From Nepenthes gracilis (lineage: Eukaryota; Streptophyta; Magnoliopsida; Caryophyllales; Nepenthaceae), in NCBI GenBank assembly GCA_033239525.1, contig BSYO01000011.1:3439973-3503972 (forward strand): a DNA stretch of 64,000 bases. Reading direction: 5' to 3'. Every line of letters begins with the position of its first letter. Positions within the stretch are counted from its first letter, which is position 1. The position numbers were made by a program, and so were the translations under genes. This document shows, piece after piece, positions 36,517-50,100 of the stretch. A model generated the notes under the pieces. That model saw nothing but the letters and a program-made list of their open reading frames with translations, was not told where the DNA came from and ran no database searches.

Positions 36517-37480
36517 TTATGGGTATGCTAGTAAGGAGCATGCCTAAAAAGGAATAATGGCCCAAATATATATGACTCATTTGCGTCTGGACATTTAACT
36601 CCAACCATTGATCGATTGAAAGCCCAATACAGCCAATGTTTCAATTAATTAGAATCATATAAGACGGTCAACGTTTTTATTAATCGAAAATATTGCTAGT
36701 TAACTGTTTGAAGGACAAATCTCAAATGGGCTAAAATCAACGTGCCTTTCATAGAATGCAATCTCTATGACAACGGTTATTAGCAAATTTAACATGCATC
36801 CCTAAAAAAAGGTATCAGGATTCTCTCCCCTGTCTGCTACAAACCTTAATAGTTACAAAATGTAAAAGGAAAATAATCTATCTAATGAGTCGTTACTGCC
36901 ATTGAAGCCCCATGTCAAAACATGAAGTCAACCGAGCAAAGCGTAAGAATCAAACATCTCTACCTAATGAAAGATGTCCAACATCTTAACTATAAAAACT
37001 CTTGGAGCCTTCACTCCATGACACACTTTCCTTTCAACTAAGAATTTCTCCCAAAAGCTTACACTCTCTTTCTTAGCAAAGAATACCTAATAAGCCTATA
37101 CAACATCCTCACAAGCTCTCATGCCTTATAGGACGCCAGCTTTCTTTATCTCTCTTCTGTCACTATGTTCATTGAGAACACAGTATCAGAAACTAATGCT
37201 CCTTTTGAGCGATAATAAATCTCTCGTGACGAGAGCAAGGCTCCTGCCTTAAACGCTCTTTATTTTTCTTATTATTTATCATTTTTATCCCAACATTTTT
37301 ACTATTTGAAGGTTATTTATTAACTTAAGCGTCGGAGTGTATTTGGTGAAAAAATGTCCCGTCGGTATCTGATTTTTTACTTATTGTAGTGGTGTGTAGG
37401 TTCTAAACTGAGTGAACGGAATCAAATTCAACGATCTATTTGACTCGAATCTATTTAAAATTTAGTTTCAGAATACATCA
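36517..37480 (+). mobile_element. Degraded solo LTR related to the 21.7-kb family
   Basis: The left part 'atgggtatgctagtaagg' parallels 'gatgggtactaataacg' of the LTR at 21657. The right part 'ttaagcgtcggagtgtattt' then 'tagtggtgtgtaggttctaa' and the end 'cagaatacatca' parallels 'attaagcgtcgtggtgtttt', 'tagtggtgtgcgggatt' and 'cagacacgcatca'. Flanks CTTTT and CTTAT match at four of five bases. It keeps one GGTCAA and one GTCAACC motif. Borders are within a few bases. Confidence 0.6.
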
Positions 37481-38190
37481 CTTATTTTGTTAAAAAATAA
37501 AGTTATTTAGATTTTAAATTAGCTTTTGTCAAAATGGTTAAAAAGGGTGGCAATTGAGCCATTAATTGGACAAAGTAGGCCAAGGGTTAGCTCAACCTCT
37601 TTAAAAAATAGATATTATTATTTTTATATATTAATTATTTATTTTAAAATAAATAATTATAATACAATAATTAATTTTAATTAATTTTTATATTTAAAAA
37701 AATTTAAATTATAATTATTTTTTAAAATATCGATAATTTAGATTAAAAAATTAGGCTTACTTTTTTAGATGGATTATATTTTTTTATTTAAATTATTTAT
37801 TTTTAAATAAATAATTATAATTTAATTATTTTTTTAAAATAAAAAATTAATTATTAAATGCGAGCAGCTATAAGTTCTGACGTCAACCTAACCGCAGAGA
37901 AGATGGTCGTATCAGCAATTTCAATTTAAATTCAGATTAAATTTAAAATTCGCAGATTTGGGTGGGAAGGGAATCAATCAATAAGTTTGCGAATCGATGC
38001 TTGGCGGAGAACAAAGAGAGATAAAGAATAACATTGGAGAGAGCGGGACGATGAGCCTTAATCGAATAGGGGCGAAACCCTAGTCTCTCGTCGCTCTCCC
38101 TCGTACAATTTTCTACAGAAGATCAGCCTTCTACTCTACCGCGTAATTCTGACACGGCCCGGCAATCGTTTCCAGTTTTCGCCATAAAAG
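37481..38190 (+). promoter_or_regulatory. Upstream region and leader of the CBS-PB1 gene
   Basis: AT-rich to about 37860, then a GC-richer stretch that runs into the gene, as is usual for a plant promoter/leader. I do not see a TATA box that can be singled out. The leader holds the short frame at 38051. Confidence 0.4.
38051..38083 (+). promoter_or_regulatory. Short upstream ORF before the CBS-PB1 start
   Basis: A complete ten-codon frame, MSLNRIGAKP then TAG, ends 107 bases before the main ATG and does not overlap it. If the transcript starts upstream of 38051, ribosomes meet it first. Function unproven. Confidence 0.3.
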
Positions 38191-41100
38191 ATGAACTCCC
38201 ATGTCCTACCTGCTCCAAGACGCGGCAGTTTGACTCAGAAACGCGGTCCTTCTGCCGCAAAAAAATCGTCGATGCCCGCCGAGAATGGCACCAGCGGGGC
38301 GAATATTTCAAAGCCCTCTTCGCCCTCGTAATTTCTCTACCTTTGTCGCAAGTTTTGTCTTGTCTAGTTATTATTTTTGTTATTGTTGATGGTGATGTTG
38401 ATGTTGATATCTTGATTGAAGCGGTTAATATGGTGTTATGATTGGGAAATTTTCATAGGTCGATTGGCGGAGAGAGGACGGTGAAGAAACTTAGGTTGTC
38501 CAAGGCTTTGACCATTCCGGAAGGGACGACAGTTTCTGATGCATGTCGTAGGATGTCGGCCCGGCGCGTGGATGCGGTTTTGTTGACTGATGCGAATGCT
38601 TTATTATCCGGGATTATTACGGACAAGGTTTGTAAGGATTTGATTAATATTTTGAAGTTCTTGAAGTCTTTATTAATCTAATCCAGCTTCGACTGTCTAC
38701 TATTCCATTTCGAGCTTTACCAAAACAATCTCAAGAAATGAACTCGAAGTGAATGAAAGGGAACAAATATATGGCACCATAGTCTTGAGCACGAAACGAA
38801 CTAAACTGAAAACTATGGCGTAACATCATTAGAATTAGTTTTCTAAATCTTCATGCTTTTTCATCGTCGATTGCGAAGTGGGAAGGTGTAATATATGCGG
38901 ATTTATTGTACTTTTTATTATGCGAGCATTGGTTACCAGGACATTGCTGCTAGAGTTATAGCTGAAGAGCTGAGGCCAGAGCAGACGATAGTTTCAAAAA
39001 TCATGAGTCGGAATCCAATATTTGTCACTTCGGATACGTTAGCTCTTGAGGCCCTTCAGAAGATGGTCCAGGGTAAGCTTGAACCTTAAATAAATAGATT
39101 GTTTCTGGTCCAAGATGTGATATTAATCAATTGCCATTTTATGGATGTTCTAATTTAATAGGACTTGCATAGCAAAATGATATACAATGAGCCCGACTTA
39201 GAAGTGAACTGAAATATTTCAATGTCATTTTCTTGACACGGGATACTATAAACTGCTACCATTATTCATTACAAAATCACATCAAAAGAGCTGAGAATCC
39301 AGAGAATTGGACTAGAAAATGGCACTTACGAAATTTTCGGTTCTTTTATTGAGTGGTGATAGCTGTTGAGCTGGCTTTGTGGATAGCAACTCATGTCTCA
39401 AGACCTTAAAGACAACCGAACCCTGCATAGGTGGTGTAGGCATTGCATGGGATCGTACGACTCTATTTGAGAAAGGCTATGCTTGGGATTGTTGTTTTGT
39501 GTGGTAGCAATGTTGTGGATGGATTGACATTTCATCTCCTACTAGGATTTTTACGAAGATGTGAATTTATCAATTGTCACAAAGCTTTGGTTTTCATGAT
39601 ATAAATGGGAAAAGAAGTTAAAAGCTTATTTTTGATAGCCTAAACCCGTGTGGGAAAAAGCACTTTCCCACCAGACCCCCAATGGAGCCATCTTCAGTAT
39701 AAATGGCATTATTTGTTGTAGTGGCACTTTCCCACCACACCACACTCCTAAAGGTAGCACCTTCAGTTGTACAGTAGTGATGCTCTTGTGTAGTGGCATC
39801 ATAACTTCTTCATTGTCTGAAACTGCTATTTAGCTGCATGCACTCTTGTGCCCTTCTTTTGATTCATGGACTTTGCTTTGCCTGTTGGTGATTCACTCAT
39901 TCTTGATTATTCCTAGTGGGATTATCAAAAGAAGGGAACATAATGATTTAAATATGTTTCTCTATGAAAATAAAGTTGAAGAAGGATGTGATTAAAGAGC
40001 AGAGAATGAAAGTTGGATAGGGTTGAGGAAGAGAAGGCTGGCTTTTTAGGTAGAAACTTCAGGACAAGCATGAGAACAGCACACCCTTGGCTCATCATGT
40101 GAAGGATGAACTCCAATCGGCAGCTATGTTTTCTGATTAATTCTCAAGCAATTAATATACTTGTATCATATTCATTCTTCTACAGCCTTACAAGGACATC
40201 TATATGGTTTGTCAGTTTCTTGTTAGAGAATTTTTGCGCTTCACAATTATTTATGGTTGGTATTTTGATTAGGTGCATTTTTTTTTCTTTTTCTCTTTCT
40301 TTTTCTTGTTCTCATAGGTATTATGCACTATCACTAGACCACGGTGCATAGAATGCATATATTTTCTCCTTTGCTTTATTTTTTATTTTTGAGATGGGAA
40401 AGGGAGTCAGGGATTGGATCTGGGCCATTGGCATCGATAAGTGGGTACCTACCACTAGGATACTTAGTTCCCCATTTTAATGTACTTTGAACTGTTGGTC
40501 TGATATTTTGCTGAAGTGTTTCTTCAAAAAAATTAACAGTTTATTTGTGTTAACAGGAAAATTTAGGCATCTCCCTGTTGTAGAAAATGGTGAAGTGATT
40601 GCCTTGTTGGATATCACAAAGTGCTTATATGATGCAATTTCTAGGATGGAGAAAGCTGCGGAGCAGGGGAGCGCGATTGCAGCTGCTGTTGAAGGAGTTG
40701 AGCGTCAGTGGGGAAGCAATTTCACTGGTTAGCTGATATTTTTTCCCTCAGACTTGTTCCATCAGTAAAGGAGTGTCTGCCTTAAATCCCTAAATATAGG
40801 ATCTTCAAGTACTGTGGTTGATATTTGACTTTTTAAATTATTGACCTTTTCTCTATTGAAAGTAACCAAGTTACAGTCGCATAACAAATTATCGAGTGAA
40901 TAAAATTGTTTGACAGTATAGCTTTACTCTCCTTTTGTTTCTCTGTGTAATTTATTTTGTTTAATGAATATGTAGTTTTGTGCTTGCCGCTATCAAATTG
41001 ACTTATTTTTTATGTTGATTTTTTTGGTTGTTTACATTAGTTGTTTCTTTGTAAGGGACCACAGGAGTTAGATAACCGTTTATCTAGGGAGAAAATTTTT

Positions 41101-44100
41101 CATGACAAGTCTCTTGTCCTTGTCTTTTTCTTCTGGCAGTTTATTTGGAAATGTTACATCGTGGATCCAACATTTGGACATCAACCTCTAGTTACATTGA
41201 ATTAAGTTCATTATTCTTAATGTTTATATGGAGTCATATGTGTGAGTTGATTATTTTTGCTAAAGTTGCTTGTGTGTTGATTTTCTTCATCGATATTTAT
41301 TGTGGTGAAGTGTACTTTAAGAAAACAACCCAAGTCCTATGTCACTTTTTGATATTTCTACATCAAAGTACTGGTAAAATTGGGAGGTGTAGTGCATGAG
41401 GTTCTTCCAATATGGGGACAATTTGCCATACGTACCCTTGCCCATGCATTCTAACGATAGTGCTTATGTCATTATGATATAACATCTGCATATTAATGGA
41501 GCAGTCTTGTGCAATAAAAATGATTTTCTAAGGGGCAGTTTATACGGTAACTACAAGAATACTGAAAAAAAGTGAAACTATAATGCTGCTCTGTACAGCG
41601 ATGAAGTATACCTTTACTTATTGTTAAATTTCTGCATGTTTTGGTCATGTCATTTGATGGCTTCCCCCAGCTTTGTGTGACTTCGTTTGATCTAATTTTA
41701 ATTCTTTGTGATATTTTCAGCCCCATCTGCATTTATTGAAACACTGCGGGAACGGATGTTTAAACCATCTTTGTCAACTATCATTGCTGAAAACAACAAG
41801 TATGCTTTGCCCTTTATTTGTGGTACAATACAGCTTATTGAGGAGCACATTTTATTGTTGATCTGGTTTTTGGTTTAAAGGTCTACAGTTTTTAATATTT
41901 TCCAGGGTAGCGATAGTATCACCATCAGATCCTGTTCATGTTGCTGCAAAAAAGATGCGCGAGTTGCGTGTTAATTCAGTAATTATAATGTCTGCAAACA
42001 AGATTCAGGGGATCCTAACGTATTATTCTTTTCACTATTCCTTTTTTGGGTCTATCAGAGGATTTGATTTAGTTATTTTTTGAGTGCGTCAAAACTTAAA
42101 TGATTTCATGCTTTCTTACAACTACACTGCAGCTCAAAGGATATGCTTATGCGTGTTGTTGCACAAAATCTATCGCCCGAGTTGAGTCTGGTGGAAAAGG
42201 TTTTTGCCATGGATACCTCATTTCATTACTGGCATTTGATTTTTATCATGATGAAATGCAATTTGGTGCCCCTAGTATTACAAAAATATAATTTTTGCTC
42301 ACTGTTAATTCTTCTGTCAAGGTTGAATTAGTGTGATTCTATTATTCTGTTGTTTGAAAACATGTTCAGTCAAAAGGACGACTAATATATGTATGGTGCA
42401 TTTGCAATTGACAGTCGTCATTTTCTTTTTGTTGTTTCTTGAGTAGTGCATTTTATTTAGAAACTTCTTTAGAATCTACTACTTTGATCTTTACGGTACG
42501 TTTGGTTGTTGGAATAGAATAAGGTGGAAATAGAACAGTTATTCCAGGGAATAGAAAAGAATGTAAATAGAGTTAGAATTGTTATTCTTATATTTGATTG
42601 TTGGAATAGAATAAGGTGGGAATTAGTATTCCATTGTTTGGTTTATAGAATAGCATGAGGAATAAGGTGAAAATAATAATAATAATTGATACGTTTTTGG
42701 ATCCGGACTTCGAACAGATTCGGATGATCCTCTTGATGTGTTTCTGGCTCCGTTCCCTGAGTTGGATCCTCACACCACTAAACAGAACAGGAGGTCAGCG
42801 TATCGGCAGGAAGTTGTCCCACCGAAAACACTTTGACGCTCAAGTTAGTAAAACAATCATCGAAAGAAAGAAACTGAAACTGAGAGAAAGAGAGATACAA
42901 AAAGAGTGTTTTTTCCAGATGTAAGAGAGACGTGAGGCCTTATTGAATCGAAAGGTGGGAAAGGCAGTAAACGGCCGTGAGGGGCTTGCTTGTTTGCCTT
43001 AGGGTTGCTAGTGAATGTGTTTGCGTAGCATAGAGCTTGAGCAGTTTTGAGAGTTTCAATGTCTGAGAGTGTAATTGAAAGCGTAGTTCAAAAGCGTCAA
43101 TGAAAGCGTGCCTTGAATGGTGAATCAAGGGTTTTTTTTATGGTTGAGAGGATGATCCTTCTTATTTGGAAAGAGTTATTGCCTCCGTGAGCTACTCGCT
43201 GGCTTGCCTTTGGGAGCAGGCGCCAGTTGCCAAGCCATGCAAGATAGTTTCCTTCTGAGGTGGCCAATAGCTTTCCAAACTGGGTGCTTTCCTTCTGTGC
43301 ATGTTACCGTTGGAGAGTCCAGGCTGGCAAGGATTTTGGGAAATCTGGCGCCTTTATTATGTAAAGGGCGCCAATATTGTCAATATCCCTTTTGGTGCCA
43401 GCTGGGACCGTGGAGAATCCCTGGAAAGCCGTTGTTGGCCTTTTGATGATTCGTGGGCCTAAACGGACCAGACCCGTTATTGTAGAAAAGCCTCATTTGG
43501 GCCCAAAGTGCAGCACATGGGCGGTCAATGTTAGAGTTGACCGTCTGCGTGCTCGTTGGCCGCCCGACGGTCAATGACAGCGTTGAGCGTCCTGGGCCTT
43601 TTAGCTCTTGGGCCTGTTTTCCTTCTGGGCCGTTAAAGTGTTGACCGTCGTTTTGGGCCCCCGTTGACTATTCGGGGCCAGCCCATTTCCGGCACACCCA
43701 TCAATAATAATAATGATAATAATATGTAATAATAATAATGAAATAAAATAATATGTAATAATAATAATAATACCTAATAAATAATAATAATAATAAATAT
43801 AATAATATGTAATAATAATACCTAATAATAATAATAATAATAATAATACAAAAATAATAATAATAATAATAATAATAAAATAAAAAATAATAATAATATG
43901 TGGGAATTGTTATTCCCATTCTACCACTAACCAAATGGGGGAATTCCTATTCCCATGGGAATAGGAATTCCATTCCCCCTCAATTCCTGCAACCAAACAA
44001 GGGGTTAGTGCTTGAAATTCATGATTTGTTGAAAATGAAAGCCAGCAGATAAAAGATAATAGATATGCTGGTAGATGAATAGTGTTTCCTGGATAAAAGA

Positions 44101-47100
44101 TATGCCGGTAGATGATGATACTGCATCTAATGTGATACGTGAAGCTATATAGGACAATAAAAATGGCCCTATTCAACTGCCATCATGATGAAGAATTTCA
44201 CCCTCACCTGGATTCTCTTGTGCTTAGGGAAGTGTTGCTGATGAAAGGGTGGCAAATATTGTTCTTTTACCTTTATTCACCTGCAGCGGTGCAGTCCAGC
44301 ACCGTTTCCTATATCCATGGCTGCTACACAGTCAACTGTGGTCACTGTCCCAGTCACCTCCAGCATGAGCACCACCATGCACCTTGCACTGTGATTCCTT
44401 CAGCTCTACCACCATTGTCCAGATTGTTGAACAACTGCCTCGCACGCTTGCACTAACATTGGACACCACTACTGTGTGTGGCTTCTGCCACTGCAGGACA
44501 GAAAGTTGTCTCTGGTGAAAAAAACCACAGAGTCAAGTCAGCCCACGATGTATCCGTGGAAAACTACCTTTAGATACATGGGTAATGATAACTACTGCTG
44601 CTTATGGTTGTGGTTCTGGTTATGATCTAATTACAGTCTTATTTCATTTTTGTACCTTAAACACAAGGGCACCTTTTGGGATTAGCAGTTTGCATTTGTG
44701 ATGTTTTGATGGGTGGCTCATGCCACTATGGAGGAAGGGAGAGAGACTTCTTTTTCCTTTATCCTGGACATGTTTCCTGAATTCCATCAACATGCAGTTT
44801 TTGTATACGGTGTATCATTTCAGTGATTAAGCATCACTTAACCTGCGAACCTATACTTTCTTCCCAAACAACCCCTTAGATAATCTCGAATAGCTATGAT
44901 CTTTGTGCAGAAATTGATTGCTAAATCTTACATGTGACGTCTGATATATTACAGAAGCCAAATAGATCTAAATGATCCTCAATTGGATTAAAAGCTAGTG
45001 GAAAAGCATGCATGTTTTTGCATTTGCATTCAGTTGTGAGTCTAGTTTTTCTATTTCTTTCCACAAGGTAATGACCCCAAACCCTGAATGTGCAACAATG
45101 GAGACAACAATCCTTGAAGCACTACATATAATGCATGACGGAAAATTTCTGCATCTGCCTGTTGTCGACAAAAGTAAGCAGCTGAGTATTACACTTTTCA
45201 ATTGTTAAAATGGTTTTGTAATTTAGTGAACTGATAAAGAAAATAAGTTTTTCCCTAATTCCTTTCTTGCAGATGGATCCATTGTTGCTTGTTTAGATGT
45301 TCTGCAGCTGACTCATGCTGCAATTTCCATGGTAAGGTTTTTTCACATCTGATGCTAAGTTCCATGATTATTGATGTACTTCCTGCATTTGATATCTCTT
45401 AATCTTGTTCTGGCCTTCTCAACAATGATGATGTTATTTTATTTGGATGTAAAATACTTGCCTTCTGGCTCTTCACCCCTGTGCCCTTAAATGAGTATGG
45501 GATATGACTATTTGTTATGAAATTGCCATAAATGTTTGCTGGACAAAGAATATATGTTCCTTCTTTTTATTAATCACCTGAGATTCTTGTGGCAGAAGCA
45601 CCGCTGGTGATATATTTCATCTTATTCTATGGGAAGAAATTCATGTGTTCATGTGCATGCTCATGCTGATGTTTTTTTTTTTTTTTTGTATTTAATGTTG
45701 TTTGTCTGCTATAATAAATTTTAGATCCTTTATGCAGATTCTAAATCCCAAGCAATCATTTGATTTGAAATATATTTTGCAGTCCATATGTCTGTGTAGG
45801 TTTGTAGACTAATTGTGTCTATTTTTCTTGTTCATGAAATGTCTATATAATCAGATTCACCTAAGTATGGCGACTTGGCTTGATTAGCACTTCAATATAT
45901 TTTTTGTTCTTTACATATGTTGCCAGTTTTTCTGAAGTAGCCATCGGCAGGTGAGATGCATCCTTCACAATACTTAAATATTCTTCGTATCTAATGCTAT
46001 TTTTGATATGGCCTACCAATGTGCTTGTTACCTACATGTGATCAAACAAGTGTAAATTTGTAATGGTAGCTTTCAGTTTGCCTGCTTTTGGATGGTTCAG
46101 TATCCTGGATCTGAAAAGCTATCTCTGGCAGTATGTTTAAGATAGGAATACCACCATGGTGGCTAGCGGAGGTGCAAGGGGTGGTGGCAAAGGACCTGTT
46201 GGAGAGACTTCTGGTCGTTGAAAGGCTGGTATTAACTGGTAGTTAATCGGCATTGAATGGCCGTTGGCTGGTGTTGCCTGACCGTAACTGCCAGTTGCTC
46301 AGTGTTGACAGGCGCCAGTGGAATTGGATGGCTGGGCACTAGTGACGGTGGGGGTCACAGTGTGGCAGTTGAAATTGATGGAGGTGGGAAAGGTTGTGGA
46401 GGTTGGAAGAGGGTGGGAACAGGTGTGGCTAGTGATTAATATTTCCACATTCGGCGATAGATGTACATACCTTTTACATGGAATTAGTTGTTTCTATTTA
46501 TTTGGTAATAAATATTTCCAGGTAGTATTTATTATCAATCATCCTTTTCCAACAAATTGAGGTAATGGGAAAGGTGACAATAAATATTGCCGGCCATTCT
46601 ACCCTCCAACCAAACATGATTTGGATGTAGGAATTCTGGATCGCATTGTTCTCAACTTTATGCTTGACTAGCACTGGATCTTTCTGTAGAATCTTGTGCA
46701 TGTAAGCTGGTCTTGTTTATCGTTTTCTTGTAGTAACTTTTTTATCTGATTATTTTACACCATGATGCACATTTAAAGGTCTCTGCAGTCTACGATATTT
46801 ACCTGGACAATCGTAGCATGTTACTATCTATAACTAATCTGTCATATACCTTCTCAAAGGCGGAGAGTAGCTCCGGAGCAATGAATGAAATGACAAATAC
46901 AATGATGCAGAAGTTCTGGGATTCAGCACTTGCTTTAGAGCCACCAGATGATTCTGACACTCATAGGTATGCGCTGCTATATTATGCTGTTATTTTGTTG
47001 AGTTATTTAGTTAATCTACTTATTTTCCAGGATTTTGTTTACAGTGAAATGTCGGTGCTAATGGCATCAGAAGGAACAGAGCTGAGCAAGTATCCATCTC

Positions 47101-50100
47101 TTGGCCTTGGGAATTCAATTTCATTTAAGTTTGAGGACCTTAAGGGGAGGGTACACCGTCTCAATTATGGTAAAGTCCAGGTTTTGGATGTTTTTTTTGT
47201 AGCCTGGGTTCTGAAGCTGGTGATAGTAACATTGATGGCAGCATGATGTTATGGTACTTCGCTTCATGGAATGCATTTAATTGTGATGGTGCTAGGTATC
47301 CATGTGGCTGTCTTAAATCTGCAAATTCCAATATTTAGGTCATCAATATGCTTAAAATGACCCTCTTGTCTATCCATCAGTTTCGTGCATGATTTTGTTT
47401 ATAGAAATTTTTGGGTTACTAATATGCTGAAAGTGGTTCTAATCTGCATGGCGAATAGTTCTAGTTTGTTGCCTTTTCTTTTGGGTTCGGGATAGCTGGT
47501 CTCTTTCAGTCCATTTCTTCTAATAATTATGCTTCGACACTTACAGTATGCACCCAGGGGCATTCAGGTTTACCTGGCACTCATTACTAAAATCACATAA
47601 CTGAGAATCCCATATACAATGTTTTCAATAGATAAGTTTGCATGCTCAAAGATTTTTTTTTTTTTTTGTCTATGAAATCAACTCAAGTAGGCAACTGCAG
47701 CCTGTAATGGAGGTGGCTTAATTTCTGTGTTTCTTAAACGCCCAGGGTTCCAAACTTTATCGTGCTCCCATCACACTGTATTTTTCACCAAACCCCTTCC
47801 TGGAGGGCCTTTATCATACATATCTTATTAGAGATGCCACATTTGAAGAATGACTGATATCAGTGCTTTCATCCTCTTCTTATCCGGAATCATTTTTCAA
47901 TTGAGTCCATTGAAAAGAGTCTTCCTTGGATTGTGAGCCACTGAATAAATAAATACACTCCCCTAGTAGGTGACATTGCTCTTTTCCATTAGTAAATTGC
48001 CTTTACATTGCACCAAAATAATGGCTTGTCAAATGATGAAATTCTTCAGTTTCCATTCCTGGACCATTATATTAGTTGTAGATTTTGGAGATGCCCAAAG
48101 AGTAGGAATATACACATTCAATTTCACTCATACATCTCTGGACTCAGCACTGGAACCTATTCCTATTCTCATACACCCATTGGTTTTTTCTTCTCTTATT
48201 TAGATGCATAATTTTCCTTGGAGTTTAAAAGAATCAGAAAATTCTTATCACTTTAAGCAAATAATGACTTTAAAGCTTCCGGACGATAAATTCTTTTATA
48301 ATCTGTTCATAACGTGATTTTCAGAACATGCCAAAATCAACATATCTATAATATATGCATAAATCATCATAAAGTTTAGAATATGTAAGAAATTCTTACC
48401 ACCATGAGGCAAATGTAACTTTAGAACTTTCAGACAACAAATCCCTTCACAAATACATGCAACATAATTTTCGAAGCATATGCAAGATAACATATTTAAC
48501 GTGCATGCTGTTAAATATCACTATTTCTGTTTGAAAATATAACCGGAACACATAAAATTAACAAATATAAATCTGTGTGTATAAATACCAAATATACGTA
48601 GTACTCGCATCCATAAAGCTAGAGTTACGAATTTGTAAAGCCAAATCATGCATAAATTACAATTAATTTAGGTAAAACCAAAGGGGGCGCGTGTTGGGGT
48701 TTCCGGCGAGCATAATTCCATATAAAACTTCCAAATCGAATACCCAATTGATAAATCAACATGTTTGAGGTATGGGTAATCATATTCTAGAGCCTATTTA
48801 TGCAAAAGTCCGAAAATAAATGGTAAAATCGTTCGGGGCCCGGGAATTAAGGTTCCACGTTTGAAAACCAGTCAAAACTAAGAAATCGGACATGAAATCG
48901 ACATATATGTATGCTCTCAAGTCATGGGTAATACAAAATACAAACTTAATCGGATATCAAAATAAGGATATCCGAAGAAAACGGAACGAAAGTGTAAAAG
49001 AACAAGAGAAAAGGATATGAGTGCACTTGTCTTGGCTCGATCTATCACCTCTCTAACTAACTCGTGCTCAAAATCGGATTTGGGAATCTTGGATTCTTCT
49101 CTCTCTCTTCACATGGAAATCGGAAAAATGATGCCTGAAACCCTTGCAGGGGTTTTTAAATCCTGGGCCGGCACTTGAGCACCGGCTGGGCTCACGGCTG
49201 GCGCGCCCATTTTGCTTCGAGTGCTCGGCGGGTGCCGGCCCGGTGGTTCGGGGGCCCGGCATGCCTAACCCACCGATTCGTCCCATGATCTCGAAACTTA
49301 ATTTTTTTTACGTGAATTAAACCCAATTTTGATTATAATAATTTAATTTTCCGCAATTACGATATTTAAAAACCGATACATTACAAATACTTTCTGTATT
49401 TTAATTGTTTTGATGGTGCTTCTCAATATTGTTAGTCAAACTGGCCACATTGGATATGGTGAACTGGTGTTGGCTGAGGCATTATCAAGTAAGCTTCGTT
49501 CTAAACTGTTTGGCTACACATTTCCTGACCGTGCACTATTGGGTCTTCTCAAACCGTGGCCTCTTGACCACCTTGATTGAAAACAATGGTTCCATGCCAC
49601 CTGCTTTGATCACTTGGTAGAATTTCTAGAGGTCCAATTCCAAGGTATGAAAATGTACTACTATTTTATTATTTTATTTGTTGGGGAAATACAAATTTAT
49701 AGATTCAATTGGACTTATAACTAACACCCGACAATTAAACCTAATCTTAACCTCATACACCTCTTTTATCTTTCGACTTATCAATTCTCAGCCGAGCTTC
49801 TTTACTGTGCATACTACGACAAGAGTACCAAACCCTGTTTTATAGTTGTAGTGAGCTGGTTATTGTAAAGCTGTTATCACAATTTATGGCTTGTACATTG
49901 ATTGCCTGTTGATTAAATGCGAAGTAACTATTTCAGTAACTCTAAGCACTGAAAAAACATGGAGAGATTGTCATTGTCCTGGTTTTCTAGTAGGCCTAGG
50001 CTGACAAATTTGATCTTTCAGGGTCTTCTCCGGGGCCTAGTGGCTGCCACATTATAAATTCTGTATGATTAAGTTCTGCGCCACAGGGATAGGAATCATT

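Larger units (their letters stand above)
42501..43997. mobile_element. MITE-like element in intron 7, enlarged by an inserted LTR and AAT repeats
   Basis: Outer inverted ends TTTGGTTGTTGGAAT (42501-42515) and ATTCCTGCAACCAAA (43983-43997) pair with two mismatches. Both flanks repeat phrases such as 'ggaatag' and 'tattcc' in opposite sense, including a near-perfect palindrome 'cctattcccatgggaatagg'. Without the LTR and microsatellite the element would be about 300 bases, MITE-sized. No clear target duplication, so the superfamily is left open. Confidence 0.6.

Noticed and set aside
36517..37480. Considered as a promoter of the CBS-PB1 gene
   Set aside because: Ordered matches to the LTR at 21657-23039 explain the sequence as a transposon remnant; regulatory effect cannot be shown from sequence.
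43701..43934. 77-codon minus-strand frame rich in tyrosine and phenylalanine
   Set aside because: It is the translation of the interrupted AAT microsatellite; low complexity with no independent support.
46480..46625. Possible MITE in intron 9 ('tttggtaataaatatttcc' against 'aataaatattgccgg..ccaaccaaac')
   Set aside because: Inverted ends match only loosely and no target duplication is visible.
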